A stretch of 64,000 nt of DNA, taken from positions 992,001-1,056,000 of the forward strand of contig CP054179.1 of NCBI GenBank assembly GCA_015709615.1, in the 5' to 3' direction. The DNA comes from Gammaproteobacteria bacterium. GTDB taxonomy: Bacteria; Pseudomonadota; Gammaproteobacteria; Burkholderiales; Nitrosomonadaceae. A model generated the notes under the pieces. That model was not told where the DNA came from. It ran no database searches and saw only the letters and a program-made list of their open reading frames with translations. Shown here piece after piece: positions 37,764 through 47,194 of the stretch (positions are counted from its first letter, which is position 1; every line of letters begins with the position of its first letter). The translations under genes were made by a program, and so were the position numbers.

Positions 37764-37764
<1 letters not shown>

Positions 37765-38522
37765 TATTGCCCCCTTTCCATTGCAACATCGGCGATTCCG
37801 GTTGCAGCAGCAACCTGCGATTGCGATTCGGCAGCCGGTGATTCATTGTTATCGCCGACCGTGATCAGGATGAACAGATCGTGCGCGAACGCTTCAAGGC
37901 GCGCGAGCCAAATGCGGTTGCGGCGGACAAACGCGTTATAAGCCAGCACCGCCGGAATGGCCACCGCCAACCCCAGCGCGGTCATGATCAACGCTTCGCC
38001 GACGGGGCCAGCCACCTTATCCAGGGTGCCCTGGCCAGAAAGTCCGATCTGGATCAGCGCATGATAAATGCCCCAAACCGTTCCGAATAAGCCGATATAA
38101 GGTGCCGCCGAACCCGCTGTGGCAATCAATGTGAGGCCATTTTCAACACGTGTTGCTTCCTGATCGATACCGTTACGCAAGGTACGTGTCAGGAATTCAC
38201 TGGTGCCACCGGCTGCGGCCAATTTGTGCGAGCTGTGGATTTTAGAATCGGCCGCCGCATCGATACCCAGCTTGGCAAGTTCTGCGAATGCATTATCCGG
38301 GGCGGCATTTTTGAACTCGGTATGAACCGCCTGGAGTGAATCGAAACTCCAGAAGTGTTTCAAAAAAGCTTCGGCGCGGCGCTTCGCGATCAGATTCGCA
38401 ATACTTTTTGCAATGATCAGATACCAGCTCGCAACCGAGAGTGACAACAACAACACCAGCACGCTCATGCCGACGCCGTCGATCTGATCGAGAAAATGAG
38501 AAAAACCAAGCCCTTGTTCCAT
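37764..38522 (-). CDS. exbB: Biopolymer transport protein ExbB (MotA/TolQ/ExbB family)
   Basis: 252 aa. Three membrane helices: GVGMSVLVLLLSLSVASWYLII near 15-40, TLIATAGSAAPYIGLFGTVWGIYHAL and ALIMTALGLAVAIPAVLAYNAF, the last two holding the family's proton-channel residues. Middle gene of tonB-exbB-exbD, starting 3 nt after tonB. Confidence 0.95.
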
Positions 38523-38525
38523 GAA

Positions 38526-39227
38526 TTAATTTCCTTGCAGTACAAAATTAAAGGGTTGTAAGGCCACCGCCCGCACCGGCTGGCCATCGCGCAGCGAAGG
38601 ATTGCATTGCCAGCTCTTCACCGCGCTCAGTGCCGCGGCGTCAAGCCGTTCATAACCGCTGCTATTGAGAACTTTTGCATTATCGATGTGCCCGTTTTCA
38701 TCCAGTTCCACACGCAATATCAATTTCCCTTCTTCGCCCATGCGCCGTGAAATTGCCGGATATTCGGGCGGCGTCAGTTTGGGGCAAGATACCGCTAGCT
38801 CGGAGGACAGTGCCACGGGTGCCGCTTGTGCTGGTTTGGGTGTTGCCGCAGGCGCAGGCGCCGATTCTTTAACCTGCTCGGCCGGTTTCGGCGGTTCCGG
38901 TGCGGGTTCAGTCTGTTTCTTTTCGGCGGGTGCCTGGGATTTCGCCGCAAGTTGCTCTTGTTTCGGTTTGACGACAGGCTTCTTCGCCGGTTGCAGTTTA
39001 ACCGGCGCGGGCTCGGGTGATGCTTTAGGCGGTGTAACCGGCGCGGGTGGCGTGATCAATTCGGCAAACAAAGTCATCGCCTGTTCGGGATGCGGAATCA
39101 GACGCTGATGCCACAAAAAATAAAACAGCGCGGCATGCACGGCAATTACAAACAACAACCCAGGTAATGAGATAAGACGCTGCCGTTGCTCAAAATACTC
39201 GATATTTTTGCGGGATAATGAGTGCAT
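38526..39227 (-). CDS. tonB: Energy transducer TonB
   Basis: 233 aa. An N-terminal membrane anchor (LLFVIAVHAALFYFLW), a long Pro/Lys and Pro/Glu-rich periplasm-spanning stretch (about 60-135), and a C-terminal TonB domain (KLILRVELDENGHIDNAKVLNSSGYERLD, QPFNFVLQ). It transmits proton-motive force to outer-membrane siderophore or cobalamin receptors. It leads the tonB-exbB-exbD operon. No TonB-dependent receptor is in the window, so the served receptors are elsewhere. Confidence 0.95.
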   Translation of the reverse strand: MHSLSRKNIEYFEQRQRLISLPGLLFVIAVHAALFYFLWHQRLIPHPEQAMTLFAELITPPAPVTPPKASPEPAPVKLQPAKKPVVKPKQEQLAAKSQAPAEKKQTEPAPEPPKPAEQVKESAPAPAATPKPAQAAPVALSSELAVSCPKLTPPEYPAISRRMGEEGKLILRVELDENGHIDNAKVLNSSGYERLDAAALSAVKSWQCNPSLRDGQPVRAVALQPFNFVLQGN

Positions 39228-39397
39228 TACAGAATAAACAAATCAGACGAACTTCTCACTTACTTGATCCAAAATACACCGAACATCAGCAATTTTGTTT
39301 TTTTCTCATACTGGCCAAATCCTGAAAACCGCCCTGCGCTGCAGTAATATGCAACCAACTTCAGAATAAACTAATTTCCTAACTATAATAACGGAAA

Positions 39398-39412
39398 CGA
39401 TAATAATTATCA
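39398..39412. promoter_or_regulatory. Fur box
   Basis: CGATAATAATTATCA matches the Fur 7-1-7 core TGATAATnATTATCA at 13 of the 14 defined positions. It lies between divergent tonB (start 171 bp away) and the RDD-protein gene (125 bp away). Given the neighbouring iron-uptake genes, Fur repression is the likely role; which of the two promoters it covers is not clear. Confidence 0.6.
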
Positions 39413-39536
39413 ATAACTGAAGCTTATATTAAATTCCATTTCAACATACAATGATGAGTTTACCGGTTTTGCAGCGATTTATTCGCTATTAGCACATTGC
39501 GGCAATTTCATTACTTCTTATTCACTAAAACCTAAC

Positions 39537-40028
39537 ATGACTTATTCCACACCTGGGTTCTGGCGGCGCACCATCTGCCTGATTTATGACTTTCTTCTGA
39601 TATTGGCTATTTTGTTTATCGCCAGCTTCATTTTTCATTTTATTTTTAGCGATACGCAAGCAGCCTATTTCAAACCGCTCTTTCAATTTTATCTGTTTAT
39701 TATCATGGGGTATTACTTCACTTGGTTCTGGACGCATGGCGGGCAGACGCTGGCGATGCAAACCTGGAAGATGCGGCTTGTATCCGCTGATGGCCGCAGT
39801 CTGACGAAAAAACAAGCTGTTGCCCGCTACCTATTTTCCTTAACGGGTATTTTCTTTTTTGTAGTCGTCAATTATCTATTCCCCATTAATTTTATTTCCT
39901 ATCAACAACTCGCACTGGTCAGCGTGTTGATTTTCGGCTCCGGATTTATTTGGGCTTTATTCGACCCCGATCACCAATATCTGCATGACCGGCTGGCCGG
40001 AACTCGCATTATTAAACTTGAAGGTTGA
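39537..40028 (+). CDS. RDD family membrane protein
   Basis: 163 aa. The RDD pattern is present: FWRRTICLIYDFLLIL (Arg-Asp in helix 1), then a second helix (FQFYLFIIMGYYFTWFW), the conserved GQTLAMQTWKMRLVSADG, a third helix region and a closing DPDHQYLHDRLAGTRII. The family is of broadly unknown function; some members act as antiporters. It is divergent from tonB across the Fur box, which may mean shared iron control (inference). Confidence 0.9.
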   Translation: MTYSTPGFWRRTICLIYDFLLILAILFIASFIFHFIFSDTQAAYFKPLFQFYLFIIMGYYFTWFWTHGGQTLAMQTWKMRLVSADGRSLTKKQAVARYLFSLTGIFFFVVVNYLFPINFISYQQLALVSVLIFGSGFIWALFDPDHQYLHDRLAGTRIIKLEG

Positions 40029-40059
40029 TTACCGGCTACAATTTCCTATGATACCGTTA

Positions 40060-40081
40060 CCGGTAAATACGCGTTTACCGG
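40060..40081 (+). terminator. Possible terminator after the RDD gene
   Basis: CCGGTAAA (40060-40067) pairs with TTTACCGG (40074-40081) around a 6-nt loop, 32 nt after the stop codon. There is no clean T-run after it, so this is tentative. Confidence 0.3.
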
Positions 40082-40242
40082 CAAAAATTTATAAGCAGAT
40101 TTTACGATCTCATCTTCAAAAGAAGATATAATGAATTGATTGCAATCCGATTATTCGGATATTTATTTACTTGTAAAGATTGCTTTATAGAACTTAGAAC
40201 CTGAAACATGTAAGCAGCTTAACTTTTCAAATTTTCGGACCG

Positions 40243-41184
40243 ATGCGCAGCCAAATACTCTCAGCAACCGCAGCTTTGAAAATCTTTTTCAGAGAATGTG
40301 CAATCCAGGCAAATATGCTCATTATCATAGCCTTAATGCTTTGCATTTTTGTCATCGATTTAAATACGCCATTGGGTGTAGCTGCGGCGGTACCGTATGT
40401 GCTGGTTATCCTGGCTAGTCTATGGGTAAGCGGAATCCGGTTTACTTATTTCATTGCCGCTTTGTCGTTTGTATTTACCATTACCGGTTTCTATTTATCA
40501 CCCGGCATTGTCATGCCGATGAATATTGTGCTGTTTAACCGCGCCTTGACACTCTTACTCATCATTTGCTCGGCGTTGATGGTCATTAAAATCAAAAAAG
40601 CGAACATCGACATGTCCGCTTTGATGACACAGATGCTGATCGATCCGGTAACCGGATACAAAAACAGACAAGCTTTCGAAACCGAACTGGATACCGAGAT
40701 TCTACGTTCGCGGCGCTATCACCGCAGTTTCTCCATCGCGATCGTCGATATCGATCTGCTCAAGCTATTCAGCGATGACTATGATTACAAAAATAACAAT
40801 GATTCGATAAAACAGATCTCGCAAGAAATTAAAACCAACATCAGAATCACCGATCTGTTCTATCGCATTGATATCAACGTCTTTGCCATTTTATTTCCCG
40901 AGACGGATTTATGCGAAACGAAAAAAGTGTGCGAATCGGTGCGCAAAAAAGTTTCCGCCCGGATGGATAAGAATACCGAGAATAAAATCATGGTCAGCAT
41001 CGGCATCGCCATGCTGGATGAAACCGATAATAAGCTGAAACTGTGTAAACGCGCTGAAGATGCGCTGTTTATCGCCAAGCGTAATGGCGGAAACCAGGTT
41101 TCGACATTGCCGCAGATCGCCAATAAAGACAAACCGGCAGTCGCTGCTATTTTATCGCGCTCACGGTCAACCGATACCGTTTAG
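40243..41184 (+). CDS. Membrane protein with degenerate GGDEF domain
   Basis: 313 aa. About four hydrophobic helices span 20-125 (ANMLIIIALMLCIFVIDL, VPYVLVILASLWVSG, YFIAALSFVFTITGFYL, ALTLLLIICSALMVI). A GGDEF-fold domain follows, starting at LIDPVTGYKNRQAFETEL. At the active-site position the sequence is YRIDINVFAI near residues 207-216, so the RxGGDEF loop is replaced by RIDINVF and cyclase activity is very unlikely. The rest of the fold is recognisable (SIGIAMLDE, AEDALFIAKRNGGNQV). It may be a c-di-GMP/GTP-binding or purely regulatory protein. Confidence 0.88.
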   Translation: MRSQILSATAALKIFFRECAIQANMLIIIALMLCIFVIDLNTPLGVAAAVPYVLVILASLWVSGIRFTYFIAALSFVFTITGFYLSPGIVMPMNIVLFNRALTLLLIICSALMVIKIKKANIDMSALMTQMLIDPVTGYKNRQAFETELDTEILRSRRYHRSFSIAIVDIDLLKLFSDDYDYKNNNDSIKQISQEIKTNIRITDLFYRIDINVFAILFPETDLCETKKVCESVRKKVSARMDKNTENKIMVSIGIAMLDETDNKLKLCKRAEDALFIAKRNGGNQVSTLPQIANKDKPAVAAILSRSRSTDTV

Positions 41185-41361
41185 GTGCCTTCGCGGGGCT
41201 TATTTTTCCAAGTTTAAACGCTGATACCCTCCCCAGCCATTTGCAACTGTCTGTCGGCACGGTAATAAAATGCATTTACCGCAGTATTGAAAAATTACTG
41301 CGCATTCTCTTATATAATTCAGCGTATCCGTCAGACCCAATGATTCCTTCCTGAGATACCC

Positions 41362-43662
41362 ATGAGTTTAATCAACAAGCCGATGGCCAAGAAATCAAGC
41401 GGCCATTCCTTCTCACCCAGAGTCGCCCGGTTATTGCGGGAATCCGGTTTGCTGATGCTGATGGGCGCCGCGCTTTATCTGGTATTGATATTTTTCAGTT
41501 ACGACCGCGGCGACGCCGGCTGGTCGCATAGCGGTGATTTCAATCAAGTGCGGAATGCCGGCGGGCACGCCGGTGCGTGGCTGGCGGATTTGCTGCTGTA
41601 CTTGTTCGGCGCGTCGGCCTGGTGGTGGGTGGCCTTCTTTCTCTCCGCAATCGCCTGGAGCTACCGCCGCATCGACACCGCCGGAATTTTTGACCGTCAC
41701 TCCCTGTTCCTGACCTTGGGTGGTTTTTTCTTACTGCTGACCGCCAGCAGTGGATTGGAGTCGCTGCGGTTTTATTCCATCAACATCGCATTGCCGTTGA
41801 TGCCGGGCGGCATGCTGGGTAACACCATCAGCCATTATCTGGCGCAAATCCTCGGCTTTACCGGCGCGACACTAACCTTGCTGATCCTGATCGCGGTCGG
41901 TTTCAGTCAGTTTACCGGTTTGTCGTGGGTGCGTTTTGTGGAAAAAATCGGTGAAAGCATTGAAAATTTGCTGTTGCTGCTAAAAGAAACCTGGGAAACC
42001 CGGCAAGATAAACTGGCCGGCATGATCGCGTCACAAGTGCGCAAAAAAATCGTCGAAACTGAAAAGAAACGCATCGAAAGCACACCGGTGCTGCATATCG
42101 AACCGCCGACGACGACCATCATCAAGTCGCAGCGCATCGTCAAGGAAAAACAACCCTCGCTGTTCTCCGACCTCCCCGACTCACCGCTGCCGCCTTTGCA
42201 TCTGCTGGATGAGCCGGAAAAAGACTTTGAAGTGCTGTCCAAGGAAACGCTCGAATTCACATCCCGCTTGATCGAACGCAAACTCAAGGAATTCGGCGTC
42301 GACGTCAAAGTGGTCGCCGCCTTTCCCGGTCCGGTCATCACCCGCTATGAAATCGAGCCCGCCGTCGGCGTAAAGGGCAATCAGGTCATCAATCTGGTCA
42401 AAGATCTGGCGCGTGCATTGTCCGTGGCCAGCATCCGCGTGGTCGAAACCATTCCGGGCAAAACCAGCATGGGATTGGAAATCCCAAATCCAAAGCGGCA
42501 AATTGTGCGCTTGCAGGAAATTCTCAGTTCGCAGGTCTACGCCGATTCCGCTTCCCCGCTCACTATCGCTTTGGGTAAGGATATCAGCGGCCGTCCGATC
42601 GTCTCCGATCTGGCCAAAATGCCGCATGCACTGGTCGCCGGAACCACCGGTTCGGGCAAATCGGTTGCGATCAACGCAGTCATTCTAAGCTTGATTTATA
42701 AAACCACGCCGGAACAAACCCGCCTGATCCTGATCGACCCGAAAATGCTGGAACTATCCGTGTACGAAGGCATTCCGCATTTGCTGACACCGGTGGTCAC
42801 CGACATGCGCGAGGCCGCCAGTGCGCTGCACTGGTGCGTGGGTGAAATGGAACGGCGCTATAAGCTGATGTCAGCGCTGGGTGTGCGCAATCTCAGCGGT
42901 TACAATCAAAAAATCCAGGAAGCGGCCAAAAATGAAGAGCCTGTGGTCAATCCTTTGCTGCCACCCGGGGAAGAAGCCGAATATCTCGGCGAACTGCCGC
43001 TCATCGTCGTGGTGATCGACGAATTGGCCGACCTGATGATGGTCGCCGGTAAAAAAGTCGAACACTTGATCGCCCGGCTGGCGCAAAAAGCGCGCGCATC
43101 CGGCATCCATCTGCTGCTGGCGACACAACGCCCGTCGGTCGATGTGATTACCGGTCTAATTAAAGCCAACATTCCGACCCGCATCGCCTTTCAGGTGTCG
43201 AGCAAAATCGATTCGCGCACCATTCTCGATCAAATGGGTGCCGAAGCCTTACTCGGCCAAGGCGACATGCTGTATCTGCCGCCCGGCAGCGGCTACCCGC
43301 AACGCGTGCACGGCGCGTTTGTCGCCGATCACGAAGTGCATAAAGTCGTGGAGTACCTAAAAGAACACGGCGAGCCGGACTACATCGAAGAAATCCTGCA
43401 AGCCGGTGATGGAGAAAACGATGGTAACGGTCCGGTTGAAATCAAAAAACCATCGGAAGGGGAAGCCGATCCACTTTACGACGAAGCGGTCGCTATCGTC
43501 GTCAAAACCCGTCGCGCATCGATTTCTCTGGTGCAGAGGAATTTGCGCATCGGCTATAATCGCGCCGCCCGCCTCATCGAAGACATGGAGCGCGCCGGTT
43601 TGGTCTCATCGATGCAAAGCAACGGCAACCGGGAAGTATTGGCTCCGGCGCGCAACGAATGA
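41362..43662 (+). CDS. ftsK: DNA translocase FtsK
   Basis: 766 aa. Four or five N-terminal membrane helices (about 25-195), a short linker, the alpha/beta translocase motor with Walker A TTGSGKSVAIN near 430 and Walker B LPLIVVVIDELADLMM, and a C-terminal winged-helix gamma domain (LYDEAVAIVVKTRRASISLVQRNLRIGYNRAARLIEDME) that reads KOPS DNA sites. It pumps chromosome ends through the division septum and activates XerCD at dif. First gene of the conserved run ftsK-lolA-rarA-serS. Confidence 0.97.
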   Translation: MSLINKPMAKKSSGHSFSPRVARLLRESGLLMLMGAALYLVLIFFSYDRGDAGWSHSGDFNQVRNAGGHAGAWLADLLLYLFGASAWWWVAFFLSAIAWSYRRIDTAGIFDRHSLFLTLGGFFLLLTASSGLESLRFYSINIALPLMPGGMLGNTISHYLAQILGFTGATLTLLILIAVGFSQFTGLSWVRFVEKIGESIENLLLLLKETWETRQDKLAGMIASQVRKKIVETEKKRIESTPVLHIEPPTTTIIKSQRIVKEKQPSLFSDLPDSPLPPLHLLDEPEKDFEVLSKETLEFTSRLIERKLKEFGVDVKVVAAFPGPVITRYEIEPAVGVKGNQVINLVKDLARALSVASIRVVETIPGKTSMGLEIPNPKRQIVRLQEILSSQVYADSASPLTIALGKDISGRPIVSDLAKMPHALVAGTTGSGKSVAINAVILSLIYKTTPEQTRLILIDPKMLELSVYEGIPHLLTPVVTDMREAASALHWCVGEMERRYKLMSALGVRNLSGYNQKIQEAAKNEEPVVNPLLPPGEEAEYLGELPLIVVVIDELADLMMVAGKKVEHLIARLAQKARASGIHLLLATQRPSVDVITGLIKANIPTRIAFQVSSKIDSRTILDQMGAEALLGQGDMLYLPPGSGYPQRVHGAFVADHEVHKVVEYLKEHGEPDYIEEILQAGDGENDGNGPVEIKKPSEGEADPLYDEAVAIVVKTRRASISLVQRNLRIGYNRAARLIEDMERAGLVSSMQSNGNREVLAPARNE

Positions 43663-43718
43663 TCCGCCTTCCAGCTGCGATACCCTACTTTAATTCACAA
43701 CGACAGATTAGGAATTTT

Positions 43719-44345
43719 ATGCTCCGCTCAAGCCGCTTTGTTTTGCTTCTGCTCTTTGGCAGCCTGATACCGCTGTGCACCGAAGCGGCCGCCATTGCCA
43801 GCCTGAAAACGTTCATCCAGGAAACGCGCACGGTACGCGCAAACTTTTCCCAGACGGTGTACGACAAAAGTGCGCGCACGATACAAGAATCGAAAGGCAC
43901 GATGCAATTCGAGCGCCCGGAGAAGTTCCGCTGGACCTATGAAAAACCGCACGAACAATTGATCGTCGGCGACGGCAGCAAAGTGTGGTTTTACGACCGC
44001 GATTTGAATCAAGTCACCGAACGGCCATTCAATATCGCCATCGGCAGCAGTCCGGCCGCGCTATTGGCGGGTAGCAGCGCCATCGAGGACAATTTCGAGT
44101 TGATCGAGCTGGGTGTGCAAAACGACATGGAATGGCTCGAAGCCGTCCCGAAAAGCAAGGAAAGCGCGTTTGAATTCATCCAGATGGCTTTCTCGCCGGA
44201 CGGCACGCTCAGAATCATGGCATTGCGCGATAGTTTCGGCCAGACCACTATCCTGTCCTTTTCTGATTTGGACAAAAACCCCGCGCTGCCCGCCGATTTG
44301 TTCAAATTCACACCACCCGACAAGGCCGACGTCATCCGTGAGTGA
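43719..44345 (+). CDS. lolA: Outer-membrane lipoprotein carrier protein LolA
   Basis: 208 aa from the ATG at 43719, which gives a proper signal peptide (FVLLLLFGSLIPLCTEAAA); the ORF opens 60 nt earlier inside ftsK. The mature part shows LolA features: RANFSQTVYD, GTMQFERPEKFRWTYEKP, QLIVGDGSKVWFYDRDLNQVT, LAGSSAIEDNFEL. LolA carries lipoproteins from LolCDE across the periplasm to LolB. Its 3' end overlaps the rarA start by 8 nt. Confidence 0.95.
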   Translation: MLRSSRFVLLLLFGSLIPLCTEAAAIASLKTFIQETRTVRANFSQTVYDKSARTIQESKGTMQFERPEKFRWTYEKPHEQLIVGDGSKVWFYDRDLNQVTERPFNIAIGSSPAALLAGSSAIEDNFELIELGVQNDMEWLEAVPKSKESAFEFIQMAFSPDGTLRIMALRDSFGQTTILSFSDLDKNPALPADLFKFTPPDKADVIRE

Positions 44346-45657
44346 CTCCGGCCTGTTTGCACCGCATCAACCCAAAGTACCGCTGGCCGAGCAGTTACGC
44401 CCCAAGCATCTGAACGACATTATCGGGCAAAGCCATTTGCTCGGAGCCGGAAAACCGTTGCGCCTGGCGTTTGAATCGGGCAAACCGCATTCGATGATTT
44501 TGTGGGGCCCCCCGGGAACCGGTAAAACTACGCTGGCGCGCATCATGTCGACCGAGTTCAACAGCGAATTCATCGCACTGTCCGCAGTATTATCGGGTAT
44601 CAAGGACATCCGCGCCGCCATCGAGCAAGCCGAACTGACGTTGCAACAAAGCGGACGGCATACCATCCTGTTTGTCGACGAAGTGCATCGTTTCAACAAA
44701 TCGCAGCAAGATGCTTTTCTGCCGTACGTCGAACAAGGCTTGATCACCTTTGTCGGCACAACTACGGAAAACCCATCGTTTGAAGTCAATAACGCGTTAC
44801 TGTCGCGCGCGCAGGTTTATGTGCTGACCACCCTATCGGAAACGGAATTGGCGCAATTATTCGAGCGCGCGCAAAAGCTGGCGCTCGGCAATCTGCAATT
44901 CACCGATGACGCGCGGCAGTTGCTGATCGAATTTGCCGACGGCGACGCCCGCCGTCTGTTGAACTTGCTGGAACAAATCCAAACCGCGGCGGAAACCGGA
45001 GGCATCACGTCTATCGACAAGGATTTGGTCGTGAATACCCTGTCGCGCAATGCGCGCAACTTCGATAAAGGCGGTGATGCGTTTTATGATCAGATTTCCG
45101 CACTGCACAAATCGGTGCGCGGCTCTTCGCCGGACGCGGCGCTTTATTGGCTGTGCCGCATGCTCGACGGTGGTGCCGATGCGTTGTATATCGGGCGGCG
45201 GCTGGTGCGCATGGCGACCGAAGACATCGGCCTGGCCGATCCGCGCGCGCTTCGCCTGACGCTGGACGCATGCGAGACTTTTGAACGGCTGGGCAGCCCG
45301 GAAGGCGAGCTGGCATTGGCGCAAGCGGTTTTGTATCTGGCCTGCGCGCCGAAAAGCAACGCCGCTTATCTGGCTTACAATAAGGCGCGCTCGTTTGTCG
45401 CCCACGATAAATCGCGGCGCGTGCCGCTGCATCTGCGCAATGCGCCGACGAAGCTGATGAAGGACATCGGCTACGGCGATGCTTACCGCTACGCACACGA
45501 CTGCCCGGATGCGTATGCTGCGGGAGAAAATTATTTCCCGGACGACATGCCCGAAGTCAGTTTTTATCAGCCGACCGCTTACGGCCTGGAACAGAAAATC
45601 CGGGAAAAGCTGGCTTATTTGCGCAACTTGGATGAGAAAGCCCGGCATAAAATATAA
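44338..45657 (+). CDS. rarA: Replication-associated recombination protein A (RarA/MgsA)
   Basis: 439 aa from a GTG start at 44338 overlapping the end of lolA; the frame is open further upstream but inside lolA. Walker A WGPPGTGKTTLAR near 55, Walker B LFVDEVHRFNKSQQDAFLP, sensor GTTTENPSFEVNNALLSR and the C-terminal tetramerisation part (AEQ-independent region with RVPLHLRNAPTKLMKD) are all present. It is a AAA+ clamp-loader-like ATPase acting at stalled forks. Confidence 0.95.
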   Translation: MSDSGLFAPHQPKVPLAEQLRPKHLNDIIGQSHLLGAGKPLRLAFESGKPHSMILWGPPGTGKTTLARIMSTEFNSEFIALSAVLSGIKDIRAAIEQAELTLQQSGRHTILFVDEVHRFNKSQQDAFLPYVEQGLITFVGTTTENPSFEVNNALLSRAQVYVLTTLSETELAQLFERAQKLALGNLQFTDDARQLLIEFADGDARRLLNLLEQIQTAAETGGITSIDKDLVVNTLSRNARNFDKGGDAFYDQISALHKSVRGSSPDAALYWLCRMLDGGADALYIGRRLVRMATEDIGLADPRALRLTLDACETFERLGSPEGELALAQAVLYLACAPKSNAAYLAYNKARSFVAHDKSRRVPLHLRNAPTKLMKDIGYGDAYRYAHDCPDAYAAGENYFPDDMPEVSFYQPTAYGLEQKIREKLAYLRNLDEKARHKI

Positions 45658-45797
45658 GGAAGCTCTGAAAAATGACTGCGCTCGGTCATGCTGTGTTGAA
45701 ATCAGACTCAAAATGCTCATTTACACCTTGTAAACTGCGCTTTTTCGCCCGATTTCGCCTTGCCTGACCGTCCTCGCTACCTTTTCCAGAACTTCCA
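45658..45797. repeat. Dispersed palindrome-ended repeat, family A copy 2
   Basis: Ends GGAAGCTCTGAAAAA (45659-45673) and TTTTCCAGAACTTCC (45782-45796) are imperfect inverted repeats. Read on the minus strand the middle matches the element at 8651-8796 (GCAAGGC, GAAAAAGCG, GAGCATTTTGAG). It directly follows the rarA stop codon and separates rarA from serS. Confidence 0.75.
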
Positions 45798-45835
45798 TAG
45801 TACTTGTTTACATCGATTAATCTTGGAGCCCTTGC

Positions 45836-47143
45836 ATGTTAGAAATTCAACAATTACGCACCGACCTGGACAACGTCACACAGCAACTCGCCAAGCGCGG
45901 ATTCGTTTTTCCTGTGGAATCCTTCAATGCGCTGGAAGCGGAACGCAAAAAAATCCAGACGCAAACGCAGGAACTGCAAGCGCAGCGTAATTCGGCATCG
46001 AAAAGAATCGGCCAGGCCAAAAGCAAGGGCGAGGATGTTTCCGCTATCATGGCCGAAGTCGCCAATCTGGGCGATGCCTTGAAGCAAGCGGAAGATCACC
46101 TCGAGCAGATTCAGCAGCAACTGCAGAAAATACTGCTGGAAGTACCCAATCTGCCGCACGCCAGCGTGCCGGAGGGCAAGGATGAAACCGGCAACGTGCA
46201 AATCCGCCGCTGGGGCGAACCGCGATCGTTCGATTTCGAAGTCAAGGATCATGTCAGCGTCGGCGAAGGTTTGGGCTTACTGGATTTTGAGACCGCCGCC
46301 AAACTCAGCGGTGCACGTTTCAGCCTGATGAAAGGCGGCTTGGCGCGCCTGCACCGGGCTCTGGCGCAGTTCATGCTGGATACGCATACGCAGGAACACG
46401 GCTACGAGGAAGCTTACGTGCCCTATCTGGTCAGCCGTGACAGCTTGCGCGGCACCGGGCAACTGCCGAAGTTCGAGCAGGATTTGTTCGCCGTTTACGC
46501 CGGTGGCGTGGATTCCGCCGGCACGCCGGAGTACCACCTCATTCCGACTGCGGAAGTACCCATCACCAACATGGTGCGCGATGAAATCGTGCCGTTGCAG
46601 TCGCTGCCGCTGAAATACGTGGCGCACACGCCGTGTTTCCGTTCCGAAGCGGGTAGCTACGGCCGCGACACGCGCGGGCTGATCCGTCAGCATCAATTCG
46701 ATAAGGTCGAGCTGGTGCATATCGTGCATCCCGATCAATCGTATGACGCGTTGGAACAGCTGGTCGGGCACGCGGAAAAAATCCTGCAGAAACTCGGCTT
46801 GCCGTACCGCGTCATGACGCTATGCACCGGCGACATGGGCTTCTCGGCGGCAAAAACCTACGACATCGAAGTGTGGCTGCCGGGGCAAAACACCTACCGC
46901 GAAATCTCCTCGTGCAGCAATTGCGAAGCGTTTCAGGCACGGCGCATGCAGGCGCGCTTCCGCAACGAAAACGGCAAACCGGCGCTGGTGCACACGTTGA
47001 ATGGCTCCGGCCTGGCCGTGGGGCGCACGCTGGTGGCGGTATTGGAAAACTATCAGAACGCCGACGGCAGCGTCACCATCCCGGAAGTGTTGCGCCCTTA
47101 CATGAATGGTCTTGACCAACTGACGAGTAGCAGAGGACAATAA
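45836..47143 (+). CDS. serS: Serine--tRNA ligase
   Basis: 435 aa, full length. An N-terminal coiled-coil arm that binds tRNA-Ser (about 25-105), then class II catalytic motifs: motif 2 region FRSEAGSYGRDTRGLIRQHQFDKVEL and motif 3 region LNGSGLAVGRTLVAVLENYQ, plus YREISSCSNCEAFQARR. It charges tRNA-Ser (and tRNA-Sec where present). Its position after rarA is conserved in related bacteria, though here a repeat element separates them. Confidence 0.98.
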   Translation: MLEIQQLRTDLDNVTQQLAKRGFVFPVESFNALEAERKKIQTQTQELQAQRNSASKRIGQAKSKGEDVSAIMAEVANLGDALKQAEDHLEQIQQQLQKILLEVPNLPHASVPEGKDETGNVQIRRWGEPRSFDFEVKDHVSVGEGLGLLDFETAAKLSGARFSLMKGGLARLHRALAQFMLDTHTQEHGYEEAYVPYLVSRDSLRGTGQLPKFEQDLFAVYAGGVDSAGTPEYHLIPTAEVPITNMVRDEIVPLQSLPLKYVAHTPCFRSEAGSYGRDTRGLIRQHQFDKVELVHIVHPDQSYDALEQLVGHAEKILQKLGLPYRVMTLCTGDMGFSAAKTYDIEVWLPGQNTYREISSCSNCEAFQARRMQARFRNENGKPALVHTLNGSGLAVGRTLVAVLENYQNADGSVTIPEVLRPYMNGLDQLTSSRGQ

Positions 47144-47194
47144 AAACGGGCCTTATCTTTTCACCCTTCTTATTCTTATAAAGGATGCATCATC

